Positions 23,703 to 35,705 of a DNA stretch of 64,000 nt are shown here, one piece after another. A model generated the notes under the pieces. The model saw only the letters and a list, made by a program, of their open reading frames with translations. It was not told where the DNA came from and made no database searches. The number at the start of each line of letters is the position of its first letter. Positions within the stretch are counted from its first letter, which is position 1. The position numbers were made by a program, and so were the translations under genes. The DNA comes from Bilabrum cf. latius (Eukaryota; Bigyra: Bicosoecida; Bigyra; Bicosoecida): assembly GCA_965178125.1 (NCBI GenBank), contig OZ237764.1, positions 62,001 through 126,000 of the forward strand, in the 5' to 3' direction.

Positions 23703-24850
23703 ATGCTAAGACGGACTGCGGCCACAGCAAGACACAATGTCGTAAAATAGCTACTAGTTACCCCCCTGGGTTGTTAGAGGCGTTGGGCAGGTGAGGCGAT
23801 ACCAATTTCTTGCCACCAATCCAACATCAGCAATCAATCACGGGCTGTAACTTTCGCAATCTCTACATATTCTGCACAGGACACTCCAAGTGGCACAATA
23901 TACGCGTGAGAATCCTGGTGGTGCTGCACCAAGCACAGTTTGATTAGGAACTAGGGTGATGTAGCAATCCATGCCACACGGTCATCTCTACCACGCAGCA
24001 CAAAAAAGCGCACAACGACAGGAGAAAGTCTGCCGTTCTTGAGAAAGCATCCAAGGGCATTACAATTGCAGTTAAGGTAGGAGGATCACCAGATCCCGAT
24101 GATAACGTGGATCTGCACGCCGCAATATAGCGAGCCAAGTCAGTTAATCTACCGAAAGACAAAATTGAAGCAGCAATTAAGCGAGGCGCGGACCATGGAG
24201 CCAGTGGAGGCTCGGACTTGATGGAGTTAGTGTACGAAGGAGTGGCCAAGCACGGTGTGCAGGCTGTAGTGGAGGTCCTGACCGACAGCAAGACCCGAGC
24301 AGCGCAGCAGGTTCGCCTGGTCTTCAAGGAGGCCGGCGGGGAGCTGCAGCCCCCTGGGGCGCTGGATTACAACTTCAAGCACGTGGGCGTGGTGGACGTG
24401 CGCTGCGACAGGGCCCAGCACGAGGAAGCCCTGCTGGAGCTTGCGCTCGGGGCGGGCTGCGAGGATGTGGAGTGGCCTGACGAGGGCACGCTTGCGGCGG
24501 AGGGGGCGGCGGAGGCGGTGGTGGACCACCACTTGCACCACGAGCTGGCGTCGCATGCCGTGGAACCGGAGGAGGGGGATGGGCACGCGGAGTCGGTCTA
24601 GCACTCGATCGGCAAGGACGTGGCACGAGCCATCTGCAGCCGGGCACAGCTGCATGCCGCTGCGAGGGCGTTCCGGAAGGAAGGGGCGCTGCCTGCTGGG
24701 TGCGAGGTGCTGCGTGCTGAGGCGACGAGGCTGCCTCTTACAACGGTTGATTTGGAAGGGGAGCAGGAGTAGGAGGACCTAGCTTCGTTCTTGCATGCGC
24801 TAGAGGACTTGGAGGACGTCTAGCACGTGTACCACAACGTGAGGGGGTGA
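23703..24850 (+). CDS. TACO1/YebC-family translational activator, probably mitochondrial
   Basis: Three exons, 23703-23790, 23880-23905 and 23999-24850, joined by 89- and 93-nt GT-AG introns, encode 321 residues ending in TGA. The middle exon is only 26 nt and supplies the core of the diagnostic N-terminus, GHSKWHNIRHKKAHND. Other family blocks are AIQRAKSVNLPKDKIEAAIKRG, VYEGVAKHGVQAVVEVLTD and LEDLEDVxHVYHN; the x in the last is the TAG at 24821-24823, where the family has Gln. YebC/TACO1 proteins relieve ribosome stalling; the eukaryotic form acts in mitochondria. The Arg-rich, acid-free leader (MLRRTAATARHN) looks like a mitochondrial targeting peptide. Six in-frame TAG codons occur. Confidence 0.93.
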
Positions 24851-24984
24851 GAGGTGGTGACTCGAGGTGTTTGTACAACGCAGCATCTTACCTCTGATTC
24901 GATATCAAGCATAGCATGGTCTAAGATTGTCCCTTCCCCCTCCCTTTGTCCACGAGAACGAGACATGGATCCCCTACGCAGCTA

Positions 24985-27028
24985 TCAATCCTCCTGGTAG
25001 TAGACTCCCGCCCTGTCCTCGGCTCGCTTCAGCGCCTCCAGCATGCGAGCCACGCCGCTCCGCACGGCTGGGTTCACCTGCAAGGTACCTCCACTCGAAG
25101 AGGGCGAGCTCAGCATGGAGCTGTCCGGCAGTTTCCGCCTCAGCTTTGCCCTGCGCCCGGGTGTCAGCGGGGTCTTGGTCTTGGTAGCAGCACCCGCGCC
25201 AGACAACGGCTGCCTCCCAGCCCCTCGTCCCTTCTGTAGGACTGCACCCTTGGCTTCTTTCAGGGCGCGGGAGCCGCCAATGCCCTTGACCTTGCCGCGA
25301 GACGCCCCTACACGAGATGCCCCGCCGATGCGTCCCTCACCGCTGGCCCCTGACTCATCGCCGCTCGTGTCATCCCCCTCCATCTCCACTGCGCATCGGG
25401 GGGAACTCACAGACCCGCCCGCCTTGCCCTTGCTCTTCTTGCCTCGCGGCCTGGAGGCCCTTCCTGTCGCGGTCTTCCGCCGCTTGGGCGGACTCTCGTC
25501 CTCACCTTGCCCCTCCTCGCCCTGCTCTTCCTCCTCCTCGTGACCGCTGGCAGCTCCAGCAGCCTCCATCTCCACCTCCACCTCCACGTCGCTGTCGTCC
25601 ACCTCATCGCGCTTGCGACGCCGGCCCAGACCATTTCTGGTCTTGTTCCCCCCTGCCATTGCCTTGCCTGCCCTGCGCTTGACCCCAGCCTTGGCCTTGC
25701 GACTGGCTGAGGCCCTGGAGCGCGGCTGCCGCTCTCTCACGGTCCGTCTGCGCATGGCTCGGATCTACCTTGGGCTCGGGTGCTCATCCACCTCGTCCTC
25801 GTCTTCGTCAGAGTCGGTGTCAGAGGTAAGATCCATGGCGGCAGCGGATGAGGACGCTGCGCCACTCTTGCTTTTACCCCTTGCCTTGCCCTTGCCGCGG
25901 CCTCCACCGGGAGCCACCGCAGATGATGAGGACGAGGCGGCCGCCGCCGCCCTGCCCGCGCCGCTTTCGTACAGGTAGAACGAGTCCGCGGCATGCGGGG
26001 CCCAGATCTTGAGGAGCTTGTCCACGTCTACGGAGCGCTCGATGGGCAGCGAGCGGGCTGCTTGGAGGAATTTCCCGACTGGCGGTGGGAGTGCTCTGGT
26101 CAGCTCTGACGGGTCTGTCTCGGTCTTGACCCGGACGAGCTCGTCCCTGCTGCCCGCCTATCCCCAAGGGAGGGATCCCCTGCCCCCGATGAGCTCCACC
26201 ATCATGTATGCCACCGCCTCGTAGTCCATGCGCGGGCAGAGGTCCTTGCCCTGGTGCTTGGCCAAGGACAGGTACTTGGCCGTGCCGTCCTCCCCCTCGC
26301 ACGGCTTGAGGCTGCCGTCCATGGCCACAATCTCCGTGCAGGTACCCATGTCAATTGTCACACACACATCCGCGTGGTCAGCGGGGCTGGCGTCCCGGGG
26401 TCGAATCATGAAGTTGTACGGCTTGGTGTCCGAGTACAGCCGATTCTGGGCGTGGATCAGCGATATTCCACGGATGATGTGTACCGCAGCTCGAGCTGCC
26501 ACTGTGAAAGGGAGAGTCCCGCCGTACCGCTCCGCCAGCTCCCACAGGTTGCAGTCCAGCCGCTCCAGCGGGAGGTACCTGAATCCATCCGCTTTGTCGG
26601 TGGAAAAGGCCATCGAAGGCGGCAACCTTGCAAAGAATGGGCTTCTTGGCAACGTCAATTCATACATTTCTCGTTCTACATTCAGGCAGATTCCCTCCAT
26701 GGACCGAGTGGGCTTCTTCGGCTTCTTCGGCTTTTTGCCACTTTTTAGCAGCTTCGGGGGCTCGAGTAGTGGTGCCACCTTGAGGATCCAACGACCCTCC
26801 GGTGCAAATCTATGTGTTGCTGCGAGGTTCTGAAAATAATCCAGACTGGAAAGATGGATTGGAGTGAAACTGCACCACGACTACCCACGACGCGCCAAAG
26901 GGCACCTTTGGAAACTTACATTCGAATACTCTTCCAAACGCGCCACTTCCCAACTCTTTCACTAACTTCCAGCCTCCGAGAGATATTCCTTCCTTGAGTT
27001 CAACCTGCGGCTGCTCAGCTCTCTTCAT
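24985..27028 (-). CDS. VRK/CK1-type protein kinase with long basic-acidic tail
   Basis: Exon 1 (27028-26906) and exon 2 (26829-24985) join across a 76-nt intron in phase 0 to give 655 residues ending in TGA. The Gly loop is LGSGAFGRVF in exon 1; the ATP-binding Lys is in RWILKVAP; the catalytic loop reads YSDTKPYNF (HRD-type Asp, Lys and Asn kept, His replaced by Tyr) and the DFG motif is DMG. CK1/VRK-type features follow: GTAKYLSLAKH, then RMDYEAVAYMMVEL and LPW. Vaccinia-related and CK1 kinases phosphorylate Ser/Thr, and VRKs act in the nucleus on chromatin substrates. The C-terminal ~320 residues are alternating basic and acidic low-complexity, suggesting nuclear targeting. At least two TAG codons are in frame (26158-26160, 25765-25767). 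Confidence 0.9.
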
Positions 27029-27170
27029 CGTTGCTGTGGTACCTTGTAGTGCACGGTCCTATTTGCCGACCGTTGCGATCCCCATGCCGTGACGAGTGCG
27101 GATCCTGTCGGAAGCCAAAAAACGCTAGCGATCAAGTAACCACAGGATATTGACGGCAAGAAAGTCAACC

Positions 27171-27993
27171 ATGGGCTCTTATATTAGCTCAGCCATTGGA
27201 GACACTGCTGATGGTCTCATGCTGAAGCAGCAGGACAGGATGAAGGAGATGCAGAATCAGATGGTCCGCAGACAGATGGCGATTGGTGTAGCTTCAGCAC
27301 GAGATTTTGTCAATTGGTTCGGTGCTTTTTATGCCACAATATCACCCATTTTACTGGCTGGGTGAGCCGAGCGGCGTTGCTGTCCGTAGATTGTGAATTC
27401 GAGTGGTCGGACGCGGAGTTTTCCAGTTTCTCCACTTCTCCGCCTTACCTTTCGTTGAGCAGGGCCCTACGGAGCAAAAGTCCGGGCATGATTATACCAA
27501 TCATACCATTAACCTTTGTTCTCGCGTACTAGTACGATGTGAGCAGAGGGAAAGGGAGCCGTTGGCACGGACCTCATGTCAAGCAGACACGAAATCGCTC
27601 GTTGTCGCCATTGGCGGCATAACTATATTCCTCCCAAGCACAAGTACCATGCGACCCAATCATAGTTCATCCTTACAGATGGCGTACAACGGCAAGATGG
27701 TGCGCATTCGCGAGGAGGCCTCCAGGATCCTGCAGTCAGCTGCTGGCAAGCGACTCGGGCTTCCGGACCTGCCGGCGGAGGAGGGGCACGAGCAGCTACA
27801 CGCGGCAGTGCGGGAGGAGGCCAGGCCCTGGGTGGTGCTACCGATGGTAGGAGGCTTTGGCTGGCTCCCGGATGTATCGATCGACGCCGCAGCACAGGAG
27901 AGAGTTGGGGGGAGTGCGGACTCAGAGCAGGACTCCTCGGAGGCTGCCAGCACTAGGCAGGACGTGGAAACTCAGGCAACAGGGCGGCAGTAA
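27171..27993 (+). CDS. PLGRKT-like (plasminogen-receptor KT / C9orf46 family) membrane protein
   Basis: Exons 27171-27361, 27463-27538 and 27679-27993, with introns of 101 and 140 nt, encode 193 residues ending in TAA. The N-terminal 100 residues follow the animal family closely in layout: MGSYISSAIG, a charged helix with QMVRRQMAIGVASARDFVNW, a first hydrophobic segment and a second one, IIPIIPLTFVLAYxYD. The x is the TAG at 27530-27532; animal PLGRKT has Gln there (TYQYD). The C-terminal extension (last 60 residues) is not conserved. Animal PLGRKT binds plasminogen through a C-terminal Lys. This protein ends in Gln, so that role does not transfer; the ancestral role of the family is unknown to me. 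Two membrane segments are predicted. Confidence 0.88.
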
Positions 27994-28193
27994 TGTTTGA
28001 GATTTTACCGCTCGATAAATGCATGTGGCTTCTCTGCTGCCTGCGACCTAGCCTAGCGATGCGACCAAATCGGCGCCGCGGACACTTGCGGAACCAAATC
28101 CACCACAACGAATACTTTGTTATATACCAACAGTATACACAATTTGGGCGTAGATTTAGAACAACGAGACTCTAATTCATACCCACATTGTAC

Positions 28194-31100
28194 ATGTCTC
28201 GTCATGGCAGAAGGGCCAGCAATGCAGCATCAGTTCTTTCCGATGCTCTAGGGGCATTGCAGCTGGGAATGGGTTTATCCGACTCTTCCGGCTCTGTGCA
28301 AAGCTTTGAGTCAAATAATAACGATGCAAGGGATAATCACGGGGCAGTATCACTTGAAATCGGTAGTCCTGCATCGCGGTCGCCCCCATTCAGGGTCGAC
28401 AATCCAGATGGTGGTGCTGGAAGTCCAGGCGGGTCGGAGCCACCGACGGCTAGGTCTAGCCATCAACGGTTCGGGTTTGGAGAAGGCAAAGACATCACTG
28501 ATCAGCCAGACAGTGCAGGAGCAAGCGAGACGCCTGAAGCAGGTGCAAGTGGCCAGCTGGCTGCCGAATCTGCACATAGCCAAGCAAGCGACGTCAGTGA
28601 TGTAATGAAGAAGTTTCGAAACCTGCAGTCCACTAGAGCACTGGGATCAGGAGAACGGCCATCTACAGCGCGCCCATCGGCCTCCAGGAACCGGCGGGCC
28701 TCTGCCCCGAACACCTCGGCAGCCATGAAGGCGCTCGCGATGGCCCGCGCCCGGCCGTCCACCGCCCGAGCCTCCTCCGTGGACATGGAGGCGGTGGCTG
28801 CCAGCAGGTCCTCAGTGGCGGGTGCAAGAGGCAGGGCCCCGTTCTAGCCCGGGCCAGGCTCCTGCGTAGCCTCTGACTCTGGCTCTGGCTCTGGCTCCGA
28901 CTCTGACTCCGACGGTCCCCTCGCCATCCCTGCCTCGCCCAGTCTGGCGAGCGCGATGCGGAGGAGGTCCATCGAGAGCGGGGGCAGCGGAGGACTGGGG
29001 GCGCTGGGAGGGGGCGAAGATGGGAGTGGGAATGGGAGTGGGAGTGCTGCTGCGGGGGTGGGTCGGTTTGGGTGGGCAGAAAGGCAGGGCGGACGCCCCG
29101 GATCTGGAGCCAGCGGGGATGCGGCTGATTCTGGCATGGGCATTGGTGCCGGTGCAGGTGCAGGTGTGGCGGCGGGGCGTCGAAGGTCCAGCGTGGGGGC
29201 AGGTGGAGCAAGTGGTGGCATTACAACTGGTTCCCAGAGGCCTCGCACTGCCTTACAACCCCCACCTTCCGGCGGCACGGGAAGAAGCACCACGGATCTC
29301 AGCCAAACCATGCGACCAGAAGCAATGCTTGAGGCAGCCACTGCTGCACGGGCCCGGCGCATCTCCGGCACCAAGTCGGTTGACTTGAATGCGCGTCGGC
29401 CCTCAACGAGCGCAGGATCGTTTCGGGGCAAAAAAGGGCGGCGCATGTCGCAGGACCTGCTGTTTGGAGGACTGGGTGATTACATGGGGCAGCTGGAGGC
29501 AGAGGCGGAAGAAGAGGATGACGCCAAGGCCAAGGCCAAGCAGGAAGCTGACGCCAAGGCCAAGCAGGAAGCTGACGCCAAGGCCAAGCAGGAAGCTGAC
29601 GCCAAGGCCAAGCAGGAAGCTGACGCCAAGGCCAAGCAGGAAGCTGACGCCAAGGCCAAGCAGGAAGCTGACGCCAAGGCCAAGCAGGAAGCTGACGCCA
29701 AGGCCAAGCAGGAAGCTGAGGCCAAGGCCAAGCAGGAAGCTGACGCCAAGGCCAAGCAGGAAGCTGTCCGAGAGGTAGTTTAGACTGATGCGAGCCAGGA
29801 AGCCGATCCTGCTGACCTTGCTGGTGGCTACCGCCGCACGAAAGAAGCCGGTTTGCTGGCCGTTCGCACCACTCCTGATACTCCCGTGGCAAGTCGCAAA
29901 TCGATTGATCTGAGTGCTGGCTAGGAAGGAGAGCCAATGGCATCGGCTGGGGCACATCAATTGACCCGCGGTGCATCGGGAACAGAATCGAGTGGCGGTG
30001 CTGGCAGCAGCGATACCATTGCTACCTCGCACGCTGCGGGCAGGTCTGACAACTCACGGCACCTCACAGGCGAGACCCCTGGCTAGAGTTCCAGCACACC
30101 GGAGAAGCCGCCTTTGGCCCAGGAGACGACTGGGTCAAAGGCGCAGATGAGGAGGAGGAGATCTTCGTATGAGCGGCAGCGGATGGCCACGGGACACCCG
30201 CTGGCCTCCCTCGTGATCCAGTCACCGTCTCAGGCGACCCCTGGTAGCACGAGCGAGGGATAGAAGCACTTCGGGGGCGGGGATGACGTTCTATCCAGCA
30301 GCAGCAGCGAGGATGAAGAGAAGGAAAAGGATAATGATAGTGACAGTGCAAGCAGTAGAAATGGTGGCGCTGCTGCTGGCAGTGGTAGGGATGGTGGGGG
30401 CGGTGCAGAGTCACCCGGACCTTCTCCGGACACAATTGCTGATGCTAAACATGTGGACCTTAGCGATGGTACAGGCGCGCAGTCAAGCGCAAGTCATGCA
30501 GGAGATGATGCCAGTGGGGCTCCCAATGAAGCGACCGGAAGCAAGGACGGGCACAATGAGGTCGACCTGCACGCCACAGGTATCGAGTCGGAGGCAGATG
30601 ACAGCCATCCAGATCACGCCACAGGTATCGAGTCAGAGGCAGATGACAGCCACAATGGTAGCCCCGAAGCCGACGCATCGGATTCTCAGGCAAAGGAAGG
30701 TACATAGGCCGGCGACGGCCGATCCCGCCGGGCCCGCCGCAACAGCGTGGAGTGGAGCACGATGATGCGCATGCGGGCCATCAACACGCCAAGTTCCACT
30801 CTGGCCGCGCGAGCATCCCAGGTTGTGCACACGTTCCAGGAGGAGGAGGGGGTGGGTGCAGCCAGCGGTGATGCCGGTCGCAGCTCGGCCGACGATGATG
30901 CAGCAGAACCAGGGTAGGGAAGTGGTGCCCCGAGCAGACGCCCCTCTTCCACGCGGTCCTATTGGCAGAGCAAGCGGAGAAGGGCTAGCGCCATTGCGAC
31001 GGAGAGCCAAGGAGTGCATGCGGCTCCGGGCCAGGGTGGATCCCCGGGCCTCGCATCCGGAGCGGGTCTGATGAGTCCAACTGCCGGGATCGCATCGATC

Positions 31101-34100
31101 CGCAGGCGCAGGGCCTCAGAGCCGCTTGGTGCTGACGCAGCAGGGGCGAGGGAGGCGCTTGCTTCGAGCCAATCGAAGTTGGGCAGCACAGCAGGCAGCG
31201 GGAGCGGGTCTATGCGGGAGGAAGGCCTGGGTGCCCTCGCCCGGCAGAACAGCTCCACGACGATCGTTGAGCACTCCAGCTCGACTTCCATTGGGCCGGG
31301 TGGAGGCATGTACCGCCGTGGGGCCAGGCTCAAGGCGCCCAGCGGTGCCGGCGGTAGCCCCGGGCCAGTGAATGCTCCTCCGCTGACTCCAGATGCAGAC
31401 AGCAAGGTGGACGAGGACGTTCTATCGGATAGCAGCGAGGACGGTGACGAGGAAGAAAATAGCAATGACGATGCAGTTGGATAGGAAGAGGACTAGGGTG
31501 AGACGGGGTCTGGTGAGGATGACAGCGAGGATGAACGGGGCGAAAGTAGCGGAGAGGAGAGCGAGTCCACGGACAGCGAGGAGGAGGAGGAGGATGATAG
31601 CGAGGCAAGCGGAGTCAGCAAGACCGATGACGAGGATCAGGCCGAAGAGGATCGTCGTAAGGCGCTTCTCTCAGATATGGAGGCGCTTGAGGAGGCCAGA
31701 AGGAAAGAGCAGGAACGGATACTACGGGCAGCGGGGCTGTCCAGCAGCAGCGATGAGGAGGAGGAAGAGGAGGAGGAGGAGGAAGAAGAGGAAGAGCAAG
31801 AAGAAGAAGATAGCAGCGGAGCAAGCGATGGGGATCATGGATCGATTAGTGCCGAGAGTGTGACGAGTGCGGGGTCAAGCGCGACGACTGCGACAGGCGG
31901 AAGCGGCGGTGATGGCGAGCCGGGGGGTCGGAACAGCCGTCGGCTGTAGGCCAAGGCCACAATGCCTGTGCTCAGCGCAGGCGCAGCACAGTGGCATGCA
32001 GCGACCGACTCTAGCTAGCCATCGACCCCAATGCACTCGACCGGCCATGGCTCCCGGCCGATCCCGCCAGTAACCAGTTCGTAGAATCGCGCTCCTCGTG
32101 GCAAGCCCGGTCTGAGAATGCGGAAGGATAGAGACCCGGACGGTCGCAACCTAGAGTGGCAGCAGCCGCTGGCACAGGCCACGCCGGTCCCAGCGCATCA
32201 GGCCGCCCATGACCTGCAGCAGTCTCTGTCGGCCATGCATTCGGTGGATCCACGCGCCGTGGCAAGACGGACGCACCTCTCTGCTCTCTCAGTGGCGAGC
32301 CACAGCACGGGTCCCCCGCGCGCCCCCAGCCACGCTGGCACGTACACGTCGGCCAACCGATACACGCACAGGGCAGGACCGAGGGTCATGCGCAGGCAGG
32401 GGCCTGGCGGGCCAGCTTTCCCTCCGCATGGTGGCATGGGGGCCGGCGTGGCGGGTCGGGCCTCCCCCTCCCGCGCATCGTTCACCTCCGAGGACGCTTC
32501 TCGATGGGGCCCCTTGGGCAGCGTGCGGGAGGTGGAGGACGAGGACGCAGAGGACGCAGTCTCGGGGACGGGCCCATCCCCGAGACTGCCGAACGGGCGC
32601 ATGCGGGGCTTGGCGTCCTGGGCCGATGCCGCGGCCGAGCAGCATCCTGGCGTCGGGTTCGGTACAGGTGGACCTGCTGCCTCCGGTGCTGCTTCCGTAT
32701 CCACGTCCAACCCTCGGCGGGCTCGCCCCGCCTCTGCTCGCCGTGTCGCGGACAGCCGCCCGAGGCATGTTGCCAGGGACCGACCCACCTCGGCGGACCC
32801 GCGGGGGCGCAGGTCCAGGGCAGCAGGTCGTGTGGATGGCCAGTCGCCGACCCCTGGGCACGGGCCGGGGACAACGGTGGTTCGTGGCGCGGCGTGGGGC
32901 GAGCTGGCGGAGGATGATGATGATGACGAGGAGGAGCCGCTGCAAACACCAGTGAGGCAAGTCATGCGTGCAGCAAGTCATGGAATTTCTGCCGAGGAGG
33001 CCGTTGTGCTGGATGACGGACACACCGTTGCTAGCGTCACCGTGGATGAACAGGCTGGCGTCATGCGGGTGCAGGGCAGGCGAGACTCGCTTGGATCTCT
33101 GCAGCGCGATGCACCTGCTGATGGCCCGCTGCAGGCATGGGCTGCTGCGGGGCGCATTCACCGAACGATGGAAATGGGTAAAAGGGATGGTACCGGCGCA
33201 GGCGGGGCACAGGCAGCGCAGCCCAGCTCGCCAGGGAAGCCCAGCCACCCGGGGCTGGAGCGAGGCCGTGAGCCAGGTTCGAGTCAACAGGCTGCTGGCG
33301 TGGGCCAGGGAACACATGCAGAGACCAAGGCAGGACCCCCAGTGCCCGACCCGACACATGCACCAGGTGCTTCCGATGCCGCACCCAATACCACAGGCAC
33401 GCGACAGTCACCCCGCAGCAGCCGAGAGAGTGCACGCGTGATCTTGGCGGCGTGCACGCAGAGGGCGCTGGGGCAGCGCAAGGCAGCCAGACTGGCAGCC
33501 CCCGTGATGCAACCAGTGGGCCGGGCGCTGCAAGAGCAGCTGCAGCTGTGGGCCCGGAGGGGTGGGGCTGCCGCTGCTCGGGCCAGAGCCTCCGCTCGTG
33601 TGCGAGGGGTGCGTCAGAGCGTTGATGTGGTGCCACCAGGGGCCGCCGAGGAGCTATCAAAGTGCGTGTATCCTCTCGAGACGGCTCTCTGGGAGTCCGC
33701 CAGCGCTCTATGGGCCTCAAGGGGGGTGGTGCAGAAGCCGCTCCATGGCACAGCCGGCGTGGGGACTGTAGGAGGTGACTAGCAACGACGGGAGGGACTG
33801 GCCAGGGAGGCAGCGGTGGCTGCGTTTGCGCTGAACGCCGAGACGGAGGACCATAAAGAGCAGGACAAAGAGCGCGGTGCGAGGGGGGGACAGCCGGAGT
33901 CCAAGTCGGCAGAGGCACGTGATGAGCCCGGGGGAGAGTGCGCGGATCCTGCGAGGCGAGGGGAGTCGGTCTCCGGTCTGGGGGCGGGGCTCCACCTGCA
34001 GTCCACTGCACTGCCAGCACCGTGGGGTGCCCCTGGTCTTGAGGGGTCCTCGCAGTCTCGCAGCGGGCAGAAGGACACGTTGGTGGGTAGGTTGCTGTAG

Positions 34101-35513
34101 GTGGACGGGCTGCATGCGGCTGCAAGGGAGGCTCGGTGTCCTCGGGGCGTGATCTTCGCTGCATCGGCGATGCAGGCCCTGAGTGACGGGATGAACGCGG
34201 CTGCAGGCAAGCTGCTGGAGGAGGGGCGGCTGGGTGCAGCCATGCTGGTGTTGCTGCACTGCGAAGACTGCTTGCTGCAGGGGAGGGCCGAATGCGTCAG
34301 GGCACTAGAGGCGGGGCGTGCCATGGCCGGGTGCGCAAGGGTCCCGCCAGCACGAGAGGCAGGGACAGGGACAGGGACAGGGACAGAGACAGGGGCGCAG
34401 GACAGGGACGATGGGTTCTTGGCCAGGGCAGTGCCCAGGGCCCGCATGGCACTCGTCACACGGGCTGTCCGCCTGTCTGTGCTGCCACTTGGCAGTGTGC
34501 TCCGTCGCGCACACGGACAGACCCTGCACAACCTCGCTCGCGTGCTGCGCGCACAGGACGACAAGGGGCCCTCTGCAGAGGCCCTGCGCTGGGCCGATCG
34601 CATGCAGGTGGCTGGCTTCGGGGATGCCCTCGATGCTGCGCTAGGGCGAGAGCTGCAGCGCAAGGTGGGGCGGCGGGCTGGCATGACGAGTGTGGTAGCG
34701 GCCAGTGACGGAGGCATGCGAGTGCAAGTGGGTCCCGGCCGCCAGGTGGGCCTGCAGTCGGGGGATGGGGGAGGCAGACCCGGGGAACTGGGAGGTTGGG
34801 TGACGGCGGGGAACAGCGCGCACTCCAGTGGCAGGGTTGTCAGGTCGAAGCCGGCCTGGGTGGGCCCCAGAGGGGCGGGGGGCCACCCTGTGGGCAGAAG
34901 CAGCAGCACGCGAGGCTGGGGAGTTATTCGTGTAGGGGCGTCCACCGATCCACAGCGGGGTACAGAGGCCCAGGGGGGAAGCAAGCGGCGGCCCATGTCC
35001 GCGGTGCTGCCCCGGGAACGCGACATGCATCCAAAGAGGATGCGTGAGCGGTCTAGTTCTGGTCCACGGGGCAAGGCTCGGCGTGGCCGCCGGGGGTCCT
35101 CCACCGGCGTGCAGAGGTTCCTGAAGGTTCGGCGCAGCTCGATGGAGGGCGAGTCCATGCCCGTGAGAGGTACCGGGCATCACACAACGTCTGGTGGCAG
35201 CACCAGCGGTGTAGATACTGGCCCGAGGGTGCAGGAAGGTGTTGGCGGTAGCGGGGCTTCTGGCGTGCACTCCTCAGGTTCTGCGGTGTTGCCGCCGGTG
35301 GGCCAGGTGTCCCGCGGGGAGGGTGCTGAGCTCCGGGGGGAGCTGGGAGGTGAGGAGGTGCTTGCGGTCGGGGATGGTACCTCTGGAAGCGGGATACTGC
35401 TCTCGATCGGGGGCAGTCGCAGGCCGCAGCCACCCCCCAAGGGCACGAGGCACCCAGGGCTTGGTGCTAGGCCAGGAGGCAGAAAGCTTGCAGGGGGGCG
35501 GTACCATCGCTGA
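28194..35513 (+). CDS. Giant low-complexity protein, function unknown (2439 residues)
   Basis: One frame is open from ATG 28194 to TGA 35511-35513 with fourteen in-frame TAG codons, the longest TAG-free stretch being 32118-33779. The composition is Ser/Gly/Ala/Asp/Glu/Arg-rich throughout. Notable blocks are a Ser/Arg N-terminus with repeated RPSTAR-like motifs (about residues 155-195), ten KAKQEA octapeptide repeats (residues 443-524), two copies of HATGIESEADDSH, an acidic Ser/Glu tract (about residues 1085-1215) and, from about 1970 on, a helical region (FAASAMQALSDGMNAAAGKL; RRAHGQTLHNLARVL) that resembles TPR-like helices. I recognise no family. The single frame, TGA end and absence of TAA/TGA over 7.3 kb argue that it is real. 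It could be a phosphorylated scaffold. ATG 28194 is the first ATG in frame. Confidence 0.7.
29520..29765 (+). repeat. Ten-copy 24-bp tandem repeat encoding DAKAKQEA
   Basis: The block encodes ten copies of the octapeptide DAKAKQEA (one copy has an extra KA, one starts with Glu). The nucleotide units are nearly identical, so the array is recent or kept homogeneous. It should form a charged single alpha-helix or coiled coil. The opposite strand is also open through the block and reads as a false LALASASC repeat. Confidence 0.97.
30570..30659 (+). repeat. 45-bp tandem duplication (HATGIESEADDSH)
   Basis: Two adjacent 45-bp copies, 30570-30614 and 30615-30659, differ at a few positions and encode 15-residue acidic units in the giant low-complexity protein. 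Confidence 0.9.
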
Positions 35514-35705
35514 TTGCCTAAAATACATGTTGCTAATGTTTTTCCGGTGGTCTTTGCCGTCTCAGCCTGCGCGCAATTATGATCGAGGGGATTGCAGTGG
35601 GCACAGCGGCCGGAGCCGCGGCACTGCAGTCGCAGTTGCAGTTGGTCCCCACTGCCGGTGCATCGGCACACCGATCCTCTCATAACGCGAGCCATCCATC
35701 ATGGT

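Noticed and set aside
29480-29755. Antisense LALASASC repeat protein
   Set aside because: Artefact of the 24-bp KAKQEA repeat, which is free of stops in other frames.
32289-33359. Long minus-strand open frame opposite the giant low-complexity gene (356 codons)
   Set aside because: It is a shadow of a GC-rich coding strand: it has no domain, no start context and an unnatural Arg/Pro/His/Cys composition.
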